The notes: a model not told the origin generated them from the letters alone. Counted from the first letter of the stretch, positions 39,427-49,693 are shown. The stretch: 64,000 nt of DNA from Rhizobium sp. ZPR4 (GCF_040215725.1 NZ_CP157967.1:2946501-3010500), one strand, 5' to 3'. Translations and numbers: made by a program.

Positions 39427-39951
39427 TTATCGGCTGAGGCTGAGCGGCTGGCCAGAAGCGGTCGAGCCGTCAAAGCGCGAATCGGCCGTCTTGTAGACCG
39501 TACCGATCGTCGAGCCGTCACGGTTTTTCAGGAGAACCTGCTTGCCGGACACTTCCCACGACCCCATCGAGGTCAGCTCGCCTGCGCAGCCACGGGTACC
39601 ACCCCGCGAGCCGCTGCCAAGGTTGGTCAGCGTCAGGAACATGTCGCAGCTCGATCCGCCGTTGCTGACCTTCCAGCTGCCGACCATCGATTCCTTCGTG
39701 ACATCCATGGCGGAAGCCGCCATCGCCTGCTGCTGTGCCGGATTGGCCGCATTCGGCGCGCCCGCCGGAGCGGCAGGGAATTGCGAGCCGTTGCCGGCGC
39801 CTGCGGGCGGAAGCTGGCTGGATTGTACGGAAGGAACAGGCTGGGCCTGCAGTGGCGGGGCAGAATAACTGTCGTTGTTGTATGCCGTGCGCTGGCAACC
39901 GGCAAGCGACAGCCCAATCGCCGCAGCCGTCACTGCATATCTAAACCGCAT
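39427..39951 (-). CDS. Omp19-like lipoprotein with protease-inhibitor (Inh) domain
   Basis: The 174-residue lipoprotein has the lipobox LSLAGCQ near residue 20, a Pro/Gln/Ala-rich linker, then an AprI/Inh-type beta-barrel ([38 protein letters not shown]) ending [16 protein letters not shown]. This order and the last block resemble Brucella Omp19, which inhibits host and bacterial proteases. It is attached to the outer membrane, where it may protect against serine or metalloproteases. AGGAG favours the second ATG (39951). Single gene with its own terminator. Confidence 0.87.
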   Translation of the reverse strand: MRFRYAVTAAAIGLSLAGCQRTAYNNDSYSAPPLQAQPVPSVQSSQLPPAGAGNGSQFPAAPAGAPNAANPAQQQAMAASAMDVTKESMVGSWKVSNGGSSCDMFLTLTNLGSGSRGGTRGCAGELTSMGSWEVSGKQVLLKNRDGSTIGTVYKTADSRFDGSTASGQPLSLSR

Positions 39952-40096
39952 CATCACACTCCTAAATGATTGTCCACCGCTGACATCTGCAAAGTGATGT
40001 TTAATGATGTCCGAATTATCGTATTTCACTTTGGTTAATCAAGTCGATACCGCCACAAATTGCGGATAGCCATAGCTGGACAAGAATCGGGTGGTT

Positions 40097-40903
40097 TCAA
40101 GGCGTCACCCGGCGAACCTCATCCAGATAAAACCGATCAGCGAATTCCTGCATGCTTTTGTCGCGCGCTTGGTCTTCCCGGAATATGCCTGAGACGTTGG
40201 AATAACGTACGAGCGAGGCAGATAAAAACTCCGTGACGGGCGACGGCGGCACGCCTTCCCCCATTTCACGTGTGTCTTTTTTGACTGTCACCAGTTGCAG
40301 AATGCTGGCCCGAATGTCTTCGGTGACATCGATATCCGCCAAACATTCAAGCATGTTCATGGGCGGCAACTTGGCGAAATGCGTTTGTCGCATCCATTCC
40401 AGCGCTATCGCCGGGCGGATGGAGTAGAGCAGCTTTTTCAGACGGATGGGCGCGGTCCCATCATCAGGCTGATGCTGCTTCATGAGCCCAATATAATGCC
40501 GAGCAACTTTTTCCGGCACCATGATCACATCAAGCAAAGTACCGAGGCGGCCACGGAAGCCGGCCTCCTCCTCGTAGACGATCGGCGATTTCAACCATTC
40601 GACAAGAACGGCATTGCCCTTCAACGCCAAAAGCAAAGCCTTGCGCAGATCCCAGCCACCGGTATCGATATCGCCAACGATCGGAAATTCGATGACATCG
40701 CGATGCGGGAACAACGTCAGATGATCCCGCTCTGGTCTGACATAGACGAAGCGACAATCATAATCGCTGTCCGGTGAGGGAAATCCCCACGCGCGACTCC
40801 CGCTTTCGATAGCAAAGCCGATACGGATACCCTCGGTCTTTACCGAAGCAAGCCGCAAACGAATTTCGGCCACAGCCTCCGGCGCGAAGCCTTCCATCGT
40901 CAT
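40097..40903 (-). CDS. Nucleotidyltransferase-like protein (COG3541 type)
   Basis: The 268-residue protein belongs to the predicted nucleotidyltransferase group COG3541. It has the polymerase-beta-like metal motif ESGSRAWGFPSPDSDYDCRF (residues about 34-53, G-S...DSDYD), then VDLRKALLLALKGNAVLVEW-like helical blocks and a C-terminal His-containing stretch. Similar proteins are often near phage or defence genes, but here it follows sdhB by 50 bp. The metal-binding Asp pair appears intact. The substrate is unknown; tRNA- or protein-modifying roles are possible. Confidence 0.8.
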   Translation of the reverse strand: MTMEGFAPEAVAEIRLRLASVKTEGIRIGFAIESGSRAWGFPSPDSDYDCRFVYVRPERDHLTLFPHRDVIEFPIVGDIDTGGWDLRKALLLALKGNAVLVEWLKSPIVYEEEAGFRGRLGTLLDVIMVPEKVARHYIGLMKQHQPDDGTAPIRLKKLLYSIRPAIALEWMRQTHFAKLPPMNMLECLADIDVTEDIRASILQLVTVKKDTREMGEGVPPSPVTEFLSASLVRYSNVSGIFREDQARDKSMQEFADRFYLDEVRRVTP

Positions 40904-40929
40904 GCGAACATCATCCTTATCGCCCTCAA

Positions 40930-40949
40930 GCCGGCGAATGATCGCCGGC
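40930..40949 (-). terminator. Hairpin after sdhB
   Basis: GCCGGCG (40930-40936) pairs with CGCCGGC (40943-40949) around AATGAT. Just beyond the sdhB stop, but with no long T-run, so termination may be partial. Confidence 0.4.
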
Positions 40950-40952
40950 GGG

Positions 40953-41732
40953 TTAAAACCGCCGCTCGACCATCATCTTCTTGATTTCGGCGATTGCCTT
41001 GGCCGGGTTCAGGCCCTTCGGGCAGGTCTGGGCGCAGTTCATGATCGTGTGGCAACGATAAAGGCGGAAGGGATCCTCAAGATTGTCGAGGCGCTCGCCC
41101 TTGGCTTCGTCTCTCGAGTCGATCAGCCACCGATAGGCCTGCAGGAGGACAGCCGGGCCGAGATAGCGGTCGCCGTTCCACCAGTAGCTCGGACAGGAAG
41201 TCGAGCAGCAGGCGCACAGGATGCACTCGTAGAGACCGTCGAGCTTCAGGCGATCTTCATGGCTCTGCTTCCATTCCTTGGCCGGCGGCGGCGAAACCGT
41301 CTTCAGCCAGGGCTCGATCGAGCGGTGCTGGGCGTAGAAGTTCGTCAGATCCGGCACGAGATCCTTGACGACGGGCATGTGCGGCAGCGGATAGATCTTC
41401 ACCGTGCCCTTGATCTCGTCCAGACCCTTGGTGCAGGCGAGTGTGTTGGTGCCGTCGATGTTCATCGCGCAGGAACCGCAAATGCCTTCGCGACAGGAGC
41501 GGCGCAGCGTCAGCGTCGGATCGATCTTGTTCTTGATGTAGAGCAGACCGTCGAGCACCATCGGGCCGCAATCGTCGATATCGATATAGTAGGTATCGAT
41601 GCTCGGGTTCTGGCCGTCATCCGGGCTCCAGCGGTAGACGCGGAATTCGCGCGTGTTCTTGGCACCGACCGGCTTCGGCCAGACCTTGCCTTCGCGCATC
41701 TGAGAGTTCTTGGGGAGAGCGAGTTCAACCAT
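40953..41732 (-). CDS. sdhB: Succinate dehydrogenase iron-sulfur subunit
   Basis: The 259-residue subunit carries three clusters: [15 protein letters not shown] for [2Fe-2S], then [16 protein letters not shown] and [17 protein letters not shown] for the [4Fe-4S] and [3Fe-4S] centres. It passes electrons from the flavoprotein to ubiquinone at the membrane anchor. It is the last gene of sdhCDAB, 17 bp after sdhA. The full cysteine set is present. Confidence 0.98.
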   Translation of the reverse strand: MVELALPKNSQMREGKVWPKPVGAKNTREFRVYRWSPDDGQNPSIDTYYIDIDDCGPMVLDGLLYIKNKIDPTLTLRRSCREGICGSCAMNIDGTNTLACTKGLDEIKGTVKIYPLPHMPVVKDLVPDLTNFYAQHRSIEPWLKTVSPPPAKEWKQSHEDRLKLDGLYECILCACCSTSCPSYWWNGDRYLGPAVLLQAYRWLIDSRDEAKGERLDNLEDPFRLYRCHTIMNCAQTCPKGLNPAKAIAEIKKMMVERRF

Positions 41733-41749
41733 GGTCAGTTCCTCTCAGA

Positions 41750-43606
41750 TCAGTACACGCGTGCCTTCGGCTCGATCTTGTGCGGATCGATGCCTTCGGC
41801 GATCAGGTCGGTGTGAACCGGACGATAGTCGAGCTTCACGTCGCCTGCCTCATTGACCCAGGCAAGCGTATGCTTGCGCCAGTTTTCGTCGTCGCGGCCG
41901 GCGAACTTGCCCTCGGTATAGTCCTCGCGGGCATGCGAGCCGCGGCTTTCCTTGCGGGCCTCGGCGCCGTAGATCGTCGTGATGGCGTTGGCCATCAGAT
42001 TGTGCAGCTCCAGCGTTTCAACGAGGTCGGAATTCCAGATCAGCGAACGGTCGGTGACCTTGATGTCGGCCATTTCCTTCCAGATCTCCGAAAGGCGGCG
42101 GACGCCGGATTCCAGCGATTCCTGGGTGCGGAACACGGCCGCATCTTCCTGCATGGCGCGCTGCATCTTCTCGCGAAGCGCCGCCGTCGGCGTCGAGCCG
42201 CTGGCATGGCGCAGACGATCGAAGCGATCCATGATCTTGTCGCAAGCCGCAACATTGAGGGCTGGCACCGGACCGTCGCGGTCGATGACCTGACCCGCGC
42301 GGATGGCCGCAGCACGGCCGAAGACCACGAGATCGATCAGCGAGTTCGAACCGAGACGGTTGGCGCCATGCACTGAAGCGCAGCCGGCTTCGCCGACGGC
42401 CATCAGGCCCGGCAGCACGCGCTCGGGATTGTTGCTGTCGGCGTTGAGCACCTCGCCCCAGTAGTTCGTCGGAATGCCGCCCATATTGTAGTGAACGGTC
42501 GGCAGAACCGGGATCGGATCGCGGGTCACGTCGACGCCGGCGAAGATGCGGGCGCTCTCGGAAATGCCGGGAAGGCGCTCATGCAGCACGGCCGGATCGA
42601 GATGGTCGAGGTGCAGGAAGATATGGTCCTTGTTCTTGCCGACGCCGCGACCTTCGCGGATCTCAAGCGTCATGCAGCGCGAAACGACGTCACGCGAGGC
42701 AAGATCCTTTGCTGAAGGCGCATAGCGCTCCATGAAGCGCTCGCCCTCGGAATTGACGAGATAGCCGCCTTCGCCGCGTGCGCCTTCGGTGATGAGACAT
42801 CCCGAACCGTAGATGCCGGTCGGGTGGAACTGAACGAATTCCATGTCCTGCAGTGGCAGGCCGGCGCGAGCCACCATGCCGCCGCCGTCGCCGGTGCAGG
42901 TATGGGCCGAGGTCGCCGAGAAATAGGCGCGGCCGTAGCCGCCGGTTGCCAGCACCACCATCTTGGCGGCGAAGCGATGGATCGTGCCGTCATCGAGGCA
43001 CCAGGCGACAACGCCGGTGCAGCGGCTGCCGTCGTCGGACATGATGAGGTCGAGCGCGAAATACTCGATGAAGAATTCCGCGTTGTTGCGCAGCGACTGG
43101 CCATAGAGCGTGTGCAGGATGGCATGGCCGGTGCGGTCGGCGGCAGCGCAAGTGCGCTGCACCGGCGGTCCCTCGCCGTAATTCTGCATGTGGCCGCCGA
43201 ACGGGCGCTGATAGATCTTGCCTTCCTCGTTGCGCGAGAAGGGCACGCCATAGTGTTCGAGCTCGTAGACTGCCTTCGGCGCTTCCATGACCATGTACTG
43301 CATGGCGTCGACGTCGCCGAGCCAGTCGGAACCCTTGACGGTGTCGTAGAGGTGCCACTGCCAGCTGTCCGGCGTCATGTTGCGCAGCGAAGCGGCGATG
43401 CCGCCCTGGGCGGCGACGGTGTGCGAACGGGTCGGGAAGACCTTGGTGATGCAGGCGGTGCGGAAGCCCTGCTCGGCCATGCCGAGCGTGGCGCGCAGGC
43501 CGGCGCCGCCGGCGCCGACGACGATCACGTCATAGGAGTGATCGATGTACTTGTAGGCTTTCCCGTTCTGGGCAGCCCCATTCTGAGCGGATGAGTTCGG
43601 TGCCAT
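41750..43606 (-). CDS. sdhA: Succinate dehydrogenase flavoprotein subunit
   Basis: The 618-residue subunit binds FAD through GAGGAG at 31-36 and the covalent H62 in [14 protein letters not shown]. The capping and substrate regions include [20 protein letters not shown] and the catalytic Arg near the C-terminal third. It oxidises succinate to fumarate. The start is 7 bp past the sdhD stop. Normal length for the alphaproteobacterial type. Confidence 0.98.
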   Translation of the reverse strand: MAPNSSAQNGAAQNGKAYKYIDHSYDVIVVGAGGAGLRATLGMAEQGFRTACITKVFPTRSHTVAAQGGIAASLRNMTPDSWQWHLYDTVKGSDWLGDVDAMQYMVMEAPKAVYELEHYGVPFSRNEEGKIYQRPFGGHMQNYGEGPPVQRTCAAADRTGHAILHTLYGQSLRNNAEFFIEYFALDLIMSDDGSRCTGVVAWCLDDGTIHRFAAKMVVLATGGYGRAYFSATSAHTCTGDGGGMVARAGLPLQDMEFVQFHPTGIYGSGCLITEGARGEGGYLVNSEGERFMERYAPSAKDLASRDVVSRCMTLEIREGRGVGKNKDHIFLHLDHLDPAVLHERLPGISESARIFAGVDVTRDPIPVLPTVHYNMGGIPTNYWGEVLNADSNNPERVLPGLMAVGEAGCASVHGANRLGSNSLIDLVVFGRAAAIRAGQVIDRDGPVPALNVAACDKIMDRFDRLRHASGSTPTAALREKMQRAMQEDAAVFRTQESLESGVRRLSEIWKEMADIKVTDRSLIWNSDLVETLELHNLMANAITTIYGAEARKESRGSHAREDYTEGKFAGRDDENWRKHTLAWVNEAGDVKLDYRPVHTDLIAEGIDPHKIEPKARVY

Positions 43607-43613
43607 GATGCAA

Positions 43614-43994
43614 TTATCCTACGAACGCGATCTTCAGAATGGCGAAAAGACAGAGCCCCGCCATGACGATCGCGAAGAACGTGTTGAGCATGAGAAGGAC
43701 GATCTTGCCGAATTCGCCGTGGACATAGTCCTCGATGATGACCTGCATGCCGAGCTTCATGTGAATGACGCCGGAGATCACCATCAGGCCGAAGATGACG
43801 GCCACGATCGGGTTCGAGATCGCATGCACGACTTCCGAATAGGGCGCGCCGGCATAGATGATTAGGAAGATGACGAAGAAGAGGAAGAGGGGAACGTTGG
43901 CAACGGCGGTCAGGCGCTGGCGCCAGAAATGATCGGTGCCTTCCTTGGCGGAACCGAGACCGCGGACTTTGCCCAGAGGAGTGCGCATATCCAT
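43614..43994 (-). CDS. sdhD: Succinate dehydrogenase membrane anchor
   Basis: The 126-residue integral membrane subunit has three helices ([33 protein letters not shown] and [20 protein letters not shown]). [16 protein letters not shown] contains the heme-ligand and quinone-site region. With SdhC it holds heme b and the ubiquinone site. A palindromic repeat separates it from sdhC. Confidence 0.95.
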   Translation of the reverse strand: MDMRTPLGKVRGLGSAKEGTDHFWRQRLTAVANVPLFLFFVIFLIIYAGAPYSEVVHAISNPIVAVIFGLMVISGVIHMKLGMQVIIEDYVHGEFGKIVLLMLNTFFAIVMAGLCLFAILKIAFVG

Positions 43995-44010
43995 GAGAAA
44001 TATCCTTTAA

Positions 44011-44056
44011 AGCATGATCCCGAACGGCGCCCAGGCGCTTCCGGGAACGATCATGC
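44011..44056. repeat. Palindromic repeat between sdhC and sdhD
   Basis: AGCATGATCCCG (44011-44022) and CGGGAACGATCATGC (44042-44056) form an imperfect dyad of the same family as 3452-3492. It lies inside the sdh operon. Confidence 0.7.
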
Positions 44057-44059
44057 CAA

Positions 44060-44458
44060 TCAACCCAGGCGGATGGCGATGCCGATGATCCAGACCAGCG
44101 CGGTCAGACAGATCGAGGCGATAAGCGTGAACTTGGCCATTTTCGTCGAGACGGCGGGATCGAAACCGTGCCCGAGATCCCAGACGAAGTGGCGCAGACC
44201 GCCGATCATATGATGCAGCAGCGCCCAGGTGTAGCCGAGCAGGATGATGCGGCCGATGATCGTGCCCATGATCCAGTTGACCAGATCGAAATAGCCCTGT
44301 CCCGTCGCCGCGGCGATCAGCCACCAGGCGACCAGCACCGTGCCGAAGTAGAGCGCGCCGCCGGTGATACGGTGGACGATCGACATGACCATGGTGGGGA
44401 TGGGTTTGTAGATTTGCAGATGCGGCGACAGGGGCCGGTTTTGTGTGACGTTCGCCAT
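44060..44458 (-). CDS. sdhC: Succinate dehydrogenase cytochrome b556 subunit
   Basis: The 132-residue anchor begins with RPLSPHLQIYKPIPTM, the usual SdhC start, then has three membrane segments. The heme-ligating His is probably in HHMIGGLRHFVWDLGHGF. With SdhD it binds heme b and ubiquinone. First gene of the operon; the 303-bp gap to 44762 is its promoter region. Confidence 0.96.
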   Translation of the reverse strand: MANVTQNRPLSPHLQIYKPIPTMVMSIVHRITGGALYFGTVLVAWWLIAAATGQGYFDLVNWIMGTIIGRIILLGYTWALLHHMIGGLRHFVWDLGHGFDPAVSTKMAKFTLIASICLTALVWIIGIAIRLG

Positions 44459-44724
44459 CAGAACCTCGCGGCGTTACGATACGCTTAGAACCCGGATATC
44501 CGGGGCAACGCGCGCGCAGGGATGCGCAGTGTGCGTTGCATCATTGCGACCATTAATCACACAGACGCCCATCGACAAGCACAATTGATGCCTGCATCGA
44601 ATTTAATCGATTCGGATCGCTCTGCACTTTAGCGAGCATGCAACCACGGACTCCCCATTCCGGGCTATTTACCATTCCGGCAACCCTGGCGTGGACTTCG
44701 CGGCAGTCTTGGGGCAATCTGCCG

Positions 44725-44740
44725 TTAAGATTTCATTAAC
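44725..44740 (+). promoter_or_regulatory. CtrA binding site upstream of 44762 gene
   Basis: TTAA (44725-44728), seven bases GATTTCA, TTAA (44736-44739), then C: an exact match to the CtrA full site TTAA-N7-TTAA(C). It ends 22 bp before the ATG at 44762. The rest of the 303-bp gap 44459-44761 has no gene; it contains the divergent sdh promoter area. Confidence 0.7.
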
Positions 44741-44761
44741 CGATCGGAAGCGGGGCGAATC

Positions 44762-45157
44762 ATGAAGCCGCATCTTTTCAAGGCAGCAGCGCTCATTTTG
44801 GCGGCAGCAGCTCTTTCCTCGACGCCGACTTCGGCCAGCGACTATCGCCACTGGCACCATCATAACCGCCCCGGCATCGTGCGCCTGAATCAGATATCCC
44901 AGCCGCAGGGTCCCGGGCAGCAACCTGCCCGGATCGTCATCATGGAACGGCGCGACGCGGCAAACGCCGGCAGCTATGCCGGCTCGGCCGACGTCTATCG
45001 GGCCGATGGCGGCACCTATGTTATCGGCTATGGCGGTTACAATCCTTATGCCCGGCCGGCTGCGACGCAGCTGAGGCCAAAGGCAAAGGTCATCGACGTC
45101 CGCTATGCCGGCAATCCCTGCGCATACGAAGCCGGCGTCTGCGTTATCCGGCACTGA
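44762..45157 (+). CDS. Small exported protein of unknown function
   Basis: The 131-residue protein has a signal peptide (LFKAAALILAAAALSS, cleaved near TSAS-DY) and a mature part rich in His, Tyr, Gly and Pro. RHWHHHNRP follows the cleavage site and YVIGYGGYNPYARP lies in the middle. Two Cys near the end (GNPCAYEAGVCVIRH) may pair. It resembles unnamed small periplasmic proteins of rhizobia. The CtrA site just upstream suggests cell-cycle control. Convergent with the methyltransferase, six bases apart. Confidence 0.75.
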   Translation: MKPHLFKAAALILAAAALSSTPTSASDYRHWHHHNRPGIVRLNQISQPQGPGQQPARIVIMERRDAANAGSYAGSADVYRADGGTYVIGYGGYNPYARPAATQLRPKAKVIDVRYAGNPCAYEAGVCVIRH

Positions 45158-45163
45158 CGGTCA

Positions 45164-45814
45164 TCAGCCGGCGAGAAATCGCCAGACCGTCGTTTTCTTG
45201 ATTTCGCTGTCCTCGAGCGCCCGCGTCACCGGCACCTGATAGGTCGCCTGCTCTTCCAGGCGATCCTTGGGAAGATAGGCCCTGCCGGGATCCCCGACCA
45301 GAACCGTCTTCCCCTCGCCCGCCAAGCATCTTAGCCATGGAACGAGGCTCGCGGCAAAATCGCGATCATAAAAGACATCGCCGGCAAGGATGACATCCGC
45401 ATCCACGACCAGGCCGATGATATTGTTTCCGGCAAAGTCCAGATCGACGCTGTTTTCAACAGCATTTAACCGGACCGCCATGCCTGCCCAGGGATCGATA
45501 TCGACGGCAAGAACATGCCGCGCACCCGCACGCTTGGCGGCGATGGCGACAAGCCCGGAGCCGCTCGCGAAATCCAGTACGGTTCTGCCGGCAACGATCT
45601 CCGGATGATCGAGGATATGGCGTGCCAGGCCCTGGCCACCCGCCCAGGCAAAAGCCCAGAAGGGCGGCGGCAGGCCGATCTCTTCGAGTTCTTCTTCCGT
45701 CTTCAGCCAGAGCTCATGCGCCTCGCTTGCCAGATGCAGCCGGATTTCCGGCACATGCGGCGGCGCCACCAGGCTGGTATTGGCACGGATGAAGCTTTCC
45801 GGATCGGTTTTCAA
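45164..45814 (-). CDS. Class I methyltransferase, probable ETF-beta lysine methyltransferase
   Basis: The 216-residue SAM methyltransferase has motif I VLDFASGSGLVAIAA and the acidic loop AVDIDPWAGMAVRLNA. The distinctive post-motif ILAGDVFYDRDFAASL is close to METTL20/ETFBKMT, where GD-FYD-D-A is a signature. A METTL20 homologue from Agrobacterium is known to methylate electron-transfer flavoprotein beta. The early PPFWAFAWAGGQGLARHILD also fits that family. It would act on folded protein in the cytosol. Confidence is good for the family, fair for the exact substrate. Confidence 0.82.
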   Translation of the reverse strand: MKTDPESFIRANTSLVAPPHVPEIRLHLASEAHELWLKTEEELEEIGLPPPFWAFAWAGGQGLARHILDHPEIVAGRTVLDFASGSGLVAIAAKRAGARHVLAVDIDPWAGMAVRLNAVENSVDLDFAGNNIIGLVVDADVILAGDVFYDRDFAASLVPWLRCLAGEGKTVLVGDPGRAYLPKDRLEEQATYQVPVTRALEDSEIKKTTVWRFLAG

Positions 45815-45832
45815 CGAACCCCACCCACCGAA

Positions 45833-46264
45833 TCAGGCCGGAGGGTTGTCCAGACCGCCCATGCGGCAGACTTCAAGCCATTCATCATCCGTCACCGGCT
45901 GCACCGAAAGCCGCATGGAGGTGACGAGCGCCATCTGCGAAAGCTTCGGATTGGCCTTGATGTCCTTGAGGGTCACGGGATTCGGCATATCGCGGACGGC
46001 GCGGATGTCGACACATTCCCAGCGCGGATCGTCCTTGGCGGTCGAATCCGGATGCGCCAGCGCGCAGACTTCGACGATGCCGACGACTTCGAGCCCGTCA
46101 TTGGAGTGATAGAAGAAGCCTTTGTCGCCGATCTGCATGGCCCGCATGTTGTTGCGGGCAAGGTAGTTGCGCACGCCGGTCCACTCGGTTCCCTTTTCGC
46201 CGGCATCCTTCTGCTGCTGCCAGGACCAGGAGGACGGCTCGGATTTATAAAGCCAATGCGCCAT
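45833..46264 (-). CDS. EVE-domain protein
   Basis: The 143-residue protein is one EVE (PUA-like) domain: HWLYKSEPSSWSWQQQKDAG at the start, then GVRNYLARNNMRAMQIGDKG, FFYHSN and GIVEVCALAHPDST. The family recognises modified bases or RNA (human THYN1 is a relative). It probably binds nucleic acid in the cytosol. Its stop is 18 bp from the methyltransferase start and its own start is 3 bp past the YciI stop, so all three may share a transcript. Confidence 0.88.
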   Translation of the reverse strand: MAHWLYKSEPSSWSWQQQKDAGEKGTEWTGVRNYLARNNMRAMQIGDKGFFYHSNDGLEVVGIVEVCALAHPDSTAKDDPRWECVDIRAVRDMPNPVTLKDIKANPKLSQMALVTSMRLSVQPVTDDEWLEVCRMGGLDNPPA

Positions 46265-46267
46265 TCC

Positions 46268-46561
46268 TCATGCCTCCGGCTTGTTGAAGACCCAGTTGAA
46301 CGGCTTGACCTCGACGCTCTCGAACAGGCCGGCCTTCGTATAAGGGTCCGAATCGGCAATCGCGACCGCCGCTTCGACACTGTCCGCCTCGACAATCACC
46401 AGGCTGCCATTCGGCTTGCCTTCCGCATCGAGGAACGGACCCGCCATCTTCAGCGTTCCCTCGGCATTGAGCTTGTTCAGATGCTCCACATGCGCCGGGC
46501 GCGTCTCCATGCGGACGTTGAGGTAACCGGGCTTGTCCTTGCAGACAAAAGCGAACAGCAT
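46268..46561 (-). CDS. YciI-like protein
   Basis: The 97-residue YciI-family protein starts MLFAFVCKDKPGYLNVRMET; the conserved His is in RPAHVEHLNKL and the Asp in DSDPYTKAGLF. It has a ferredoxin-like fold. Family members act as small dehydrochlorinases or unknown enzymes. It is 3 bp before the EVE gene and after gpsA by 28 bp. Confidence 0.88.
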   Translation of the reverse strand: MLFAFVCKDKPGYLNVRMETRPAHVEHLNKLNAEGTLKMAGPFLDAEGKPNGSLVIVEADSVEAAVAIADSDPYTKAGLFESVEVKPFNWVFNKPEA

Positions 46562-46589
46562 TGCTTGGGCTCCTTTGGATATCCAGAAA

Positions 46590-47579
46590 CTATTCCGTGG
46601 TGATCGGCCGTGTCATCAATTGCCCGATGGCTGTGGGAATGTCGAGCTTGCCGTCGATGATGGCTGAGACTGCGTCGGTGATCGGCATGTCGACGCCGAG
46701 CTCGTGGGCGAGCCGCGCGGCGATGGAGGCGGCATAGGCGCCTTCGACCAGGGCGCCATGCGTCGGGTCGGCGGCCTTGCCTTCACCGAGCGCGATGCCG
46801 AAGCGCAGATTGCGGGATTGATGGCTGGTGGCCGTCAGCACGAGGTCACCAAGGCCTGATAGGCCGCGCACGGTTTCAGCCTTGCCGCCCTTGGCCGCGA
46901 CAAAGCGCGACATTTCGGCAAGACCGCGGCTGATCAGTGCCGCACGGGCGGAATCGCCAATACCCCGGCCCTCGACGATGCCGCAAGCGATGGCGAGGAC
47001 ATTCTTCAGCGCGCCGCCGAGCTGCACGCCGATGCGGTCGTCCGATGCGTAGAGGCGAAAGGTCGGGCCGGAAATCGCCTGTGCCAGCCGTTCGGCCACA
47101 GCCATATCGGCAGCGGCGATGGCCATCGCCGTCGGCAGACCCCTAGCGATATCGGCGGCAAAACCCGGGCCTGAGAGCACGGCAATGGCATGCTGCGGCA
47201 GTTCCCGCGCCAGCATGTCGGTCAGGAGGTCGCCGGAAACCTTGTCGATACCCTTGGCGCAGGTGACGACGATCGGATCCTTGGCAAGATAAGGGCCATA
47301 ATGCCTGGCGGCATCGGCCTGCGCCTGCGACGGCATGGCGAAAAGAACGATGCCGGCATTGGAAATGGAGTCGGCCTCGGCCGAGAACTGCAGCGAATCC
47401 GGCAGTGCGATGCCGGGCAGCACGGCATCATGCATGCGATCGGCTGATAGATCCGCCATCAGCCCTGCCTTGCGGCCGACAAGCGTCACGTCGCTGCGGC
47501 CGGTGAGCGCGATGACGGCGGCGAGCGCCGTGCCGAAAGCGCCGGCGCCGATGACTGCGATCCGCTCTTTGCCGCTCAT
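46590..47579 (-). CDS. gpsA: Glycerol-3-phosphate dehydrogenase (NAD(P)+)
   Basis: The 329-residue enzyme makes glycerol 3-phosphate for phospholipid synthesis. It has the nucleotide loop [11 protein letters not shown] at 10-20, [18 protein letters not shown] with the catalytic Lys, and [20 protein letters not shown]. Its start overlaps the tsaD stop by four bases, so the two are coupled. Full length. Confidence 0.95.
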   Translation of the reverse strand: MSGKERIAVIGAGAFGTALAAVIALTGRSDVTLVGRKAGLMADLSADRMHDAVLPGIALPDSLQFSAEADSISNAGIVLFAMPSQAQADAARHYGPYLAKDPIVVTCAKGIDKVSGDLLTDMLARELPQHAIAVLSGPGFAADIARGLPTAMAIAAADMAVAERLAQAISGPTFRLYASDDRIGVQLGGALKNVLAIACGIVEGRGIGDSARAALISRGLAEMSRFVAAKGGKAETVRGLSGLGDLVLTATSHQSRNLRFGIALGEGKAADPTHGALVEGAYAASIAARLAHELGVDMPITDAVSAIIDGKLDIPTAIGQLMTRPITTE

Positions 47580-48673
47580 GCCTTCGCTCCTCGTTTGCCG
47601 TGCCCGAGCAGGGTTTCCGCCTTCTGATCCAGCGGCCAGCGCGAGCGTGGCTGCACATCGAGATCGTCGGGTGCGGCACCCGTCGCCATGCGCTCCAGTC
47701 CGGCCCAGGCGATCATGACGGCATTATCGGTACACAATCTCAATGGCGGTGCGATGAAGCGGAAACCGTTGGCATCGCAGAGCTCCTGCAGCGTGCGGCG
47801 CAGCTCGAGATTGGCGGCAACGCCGCCGGCGACGACAAGCGATGGCTTTTCCGCCGTTTTCGGAAATTCCGTCTTGAAGCGCTGCAGGCCGCGGCCGATC
47901 CGGTCCTTCAGCGTGCGCGAAATCGCCTTCTGGAAGGAGGCGCAGATATCGGCAATATCCTGCTCCGTGACGGGCGCAATCGCCGTCGCCGCCTGCCGTA
48001 CCGCCGTTTTCAGACCGGAAAAGGAAAAATCGAGGCGCGTCTCGCCAACGAGCGGCCGCGGAAGATCAAAGCGGTCGGGATTGCCGCTTTTCGCGGCTGC
48101 CTCGACGGCCGGACCACCGGGGTAAGGCAGCCCCAGAAGCTTGGCCGTCTTGTCGAAGGCTTCACCGAGCGCATCGTCAATGGTCGTGCCCCAGCGCTCG
48201 TACTCACCGACGCCGCGCACCAGGATCAGCTGCGTGTGGCCGCCCGAAACGAGCAGCATGAGGTAGGGAAACGCAAGCCCGTCCGTCAGCCGCGCCGTAA
48301 GCGCATGGCCTTCCAGATGGTTGATGGCGTATAATGGCTTGCCGGTTGCTCGGGAGATCGCCTTGCCGGTCATCAACCCCACAAGCAACCCGCCGATGAG
48401 GCCCGGACCGGACGTGGCGGCAATGGCATCGACGTCCGAGAGCGACACATTGGCGCGTTTCAATGCTTCGTCGATCAGCGTATCCAGCGCCTCGACGTGT
48501 GCCCGCGCGGCGATTTCCGGCACGACGCCGCCATAGGCGCTATGCTCGTCCAACTGGCTGAGGACGACGTCGGAACAGACCGTGGGCGTGCCGTCTTCCC
48601 GGCGCTCGACAATGGCTGCAGCGGTTTCGTCGCAGCTTGTTTCGATGCCGAGAATGCGAAGAATGGATGCCAT
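47576..48673 (-). CDS. tsaD: tRNA N6-threonylcarbamoyladenosine transferase
   Basis: The 365-residue ASKHA protein adds the threonylcarbamoyl group to A37 of ANN-reading tRNAs with TsaB/E. It has [14 protein letters not shown] near residue 10, the iron-binding H119-x3-H123 in [10 protein letters not shown], and [13 protein letters not shown]. It overlaps gpsA by four bases and is divergent from hemC across about 84 bp. Confidence 0.96.
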   Translation of the reverse strand: MASILRILGIETSCDETAAAIVERREDGTPTVCSDVVLSQLDEHSAYGGVVPEIAARAHVEALDTLIDEALKRANVSLSDVDAIAATSGPGLIGGLLVGLMTGKAISRATGKPLYAINHLEGHALTARLTDGLAFPYLMLLVSGGHTQLILVRGVGEYERWGTTIDDALGEAFDKTAKLLGLPYPGGPAVEAAAKSGNPDRFDLPRPLVGETRLDFSFSGLKTAVRQAATAIAPVTEQDIADICASFQKAISRTLKDRIGRGLQRFKTEFPKTAEKPSLVVAGGVAANLELRRTLQELCDANGFRFIAPPLRLCTDNAVMIAWAGLERMATGAAPDDLDVQPRSRWPLDQKAETLLGHGKRGAKA

Positions 48674-48757
48674 GGAGAAAGTTCGTTGCCTACAGGTCGA
48701 TTGCGGTAAAGCGGAAATATGGTTACGGGAACTGTCGGTAACAACGGATCAAAGCGG

Positions 48758-49687
48758 ATGCAAACAAAACCTTTCCGGATCGGCACGCGCGGCAGCCCGC
48801 TGGCGCTCGCCCAGGCACATGAGGCACGCGACCGTCTGATGGCGGCCCATGGCCTTCCGGAAGAGATGTTCGAAATCGTCGTTCTCACCACCAAGGGCGA
48901 CCGCATTACCGACCGGTCTCTGGCGGCAATCGGCGGCAAGGGCCTGTTCACCGAGGAACTCGAAGAGAAGCTCACCTCGGGCGAGCTCGACTTCGCAGTC
49001 CATTCCGCCAAGGACATGGCGACGAAGCTGCCACAGGGCCTGGCGCTCACCGCCTACCTGCCGCGCGAGGACATTCGCGATTCCGTCATCGGCCGCTCCG
49101 CGCCGAAACTGGCAGAACTGCCGCATGGCGCCACCGTCGGCTCGGCATCGCTGCGCCGCCAAGCGCTGATCCGTCGCCTGCGCCCCGATATCAATGTCAT
49201 CACCTTCCGCGGCTCGGTCCAGACCCGTCTGCGCAAGCTGGAAGAAGGACAGGCCGACGCGACCTTGCTGGCGCTGGCCGGCCTGAAGCGGCTCGGCATG
49301 GTCGAGGTCATCACGGATATTCTCGATCCGGACGAGTTTCCGCCGGCCCCCGCGCAGGGCGCGATAACGATCGAAAGCCGCATCGACGACAGCAGGATGA
49401 ACGATCTGCTTGCCGCCGTGAACGACGCGCCGACCTTTGACGCCGTATCTTGCGAACGTGCCTTCCTGGCGGCACTCGACGGCTCCTGTCGCACACCAAT
49501 AGCCGGCTACGCAATTTGCGAAGGTGATCATCTGCGTTTCTTCGGCATGATTCTCACGCCGGATGGCACGCAGGTCCACACGACGACCATCGAAGGCCAT
49601 CGGCGCGATGCCGAGGCGCTGGGGATCAATGCCGGCCAGGCGATCCGCGCCGAGGCCGGCAGCTCCTTCTTCGAAGACTGGACCTGA
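48758..49687 (+). CDS. hemC: Porphobilinogen deaminase
   Basis: The 309-residue enzyme polymerises four porphobilinogens. It starts [20 protein letters not shown] and carries its dipyrromethane cofactor on C244 in [24 protein letters not shown] includes the conserved acid near the active site. I choose ATG 48758 rather than the upstream start at 48719, which adds 13 non-family residues. Divergent from tsaD. Confidence 0.95.
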   Translation: MQTKPFRIGTRGSPLALAQAHEARDRLMAAHGLPEEMFEIVVLTTKGDRITDRSLAAIGGKGLFTEELEEKLTSGELDFAVHSAKDMATKLPQGLALTAYLPREDIRDSVIGRSAPKLAELPHGATVGSASLRRQALIRRLRPDINVITFRGSVQTRLRKLEEGQADATLLALAGLKRLGMVEVITDILDPDEFPPAPAQGAITIESRIDDSRMNDLLAAVNDAPTFDAVSCERAFLAALDGSCRTPIAGYAICEGDHLRFFGMILTPDGTQVHTTTIEGHRRDAEALGINAGQAIRAEAGSSFFEDWT

Positions 49688-49693
49688 CAAGAG

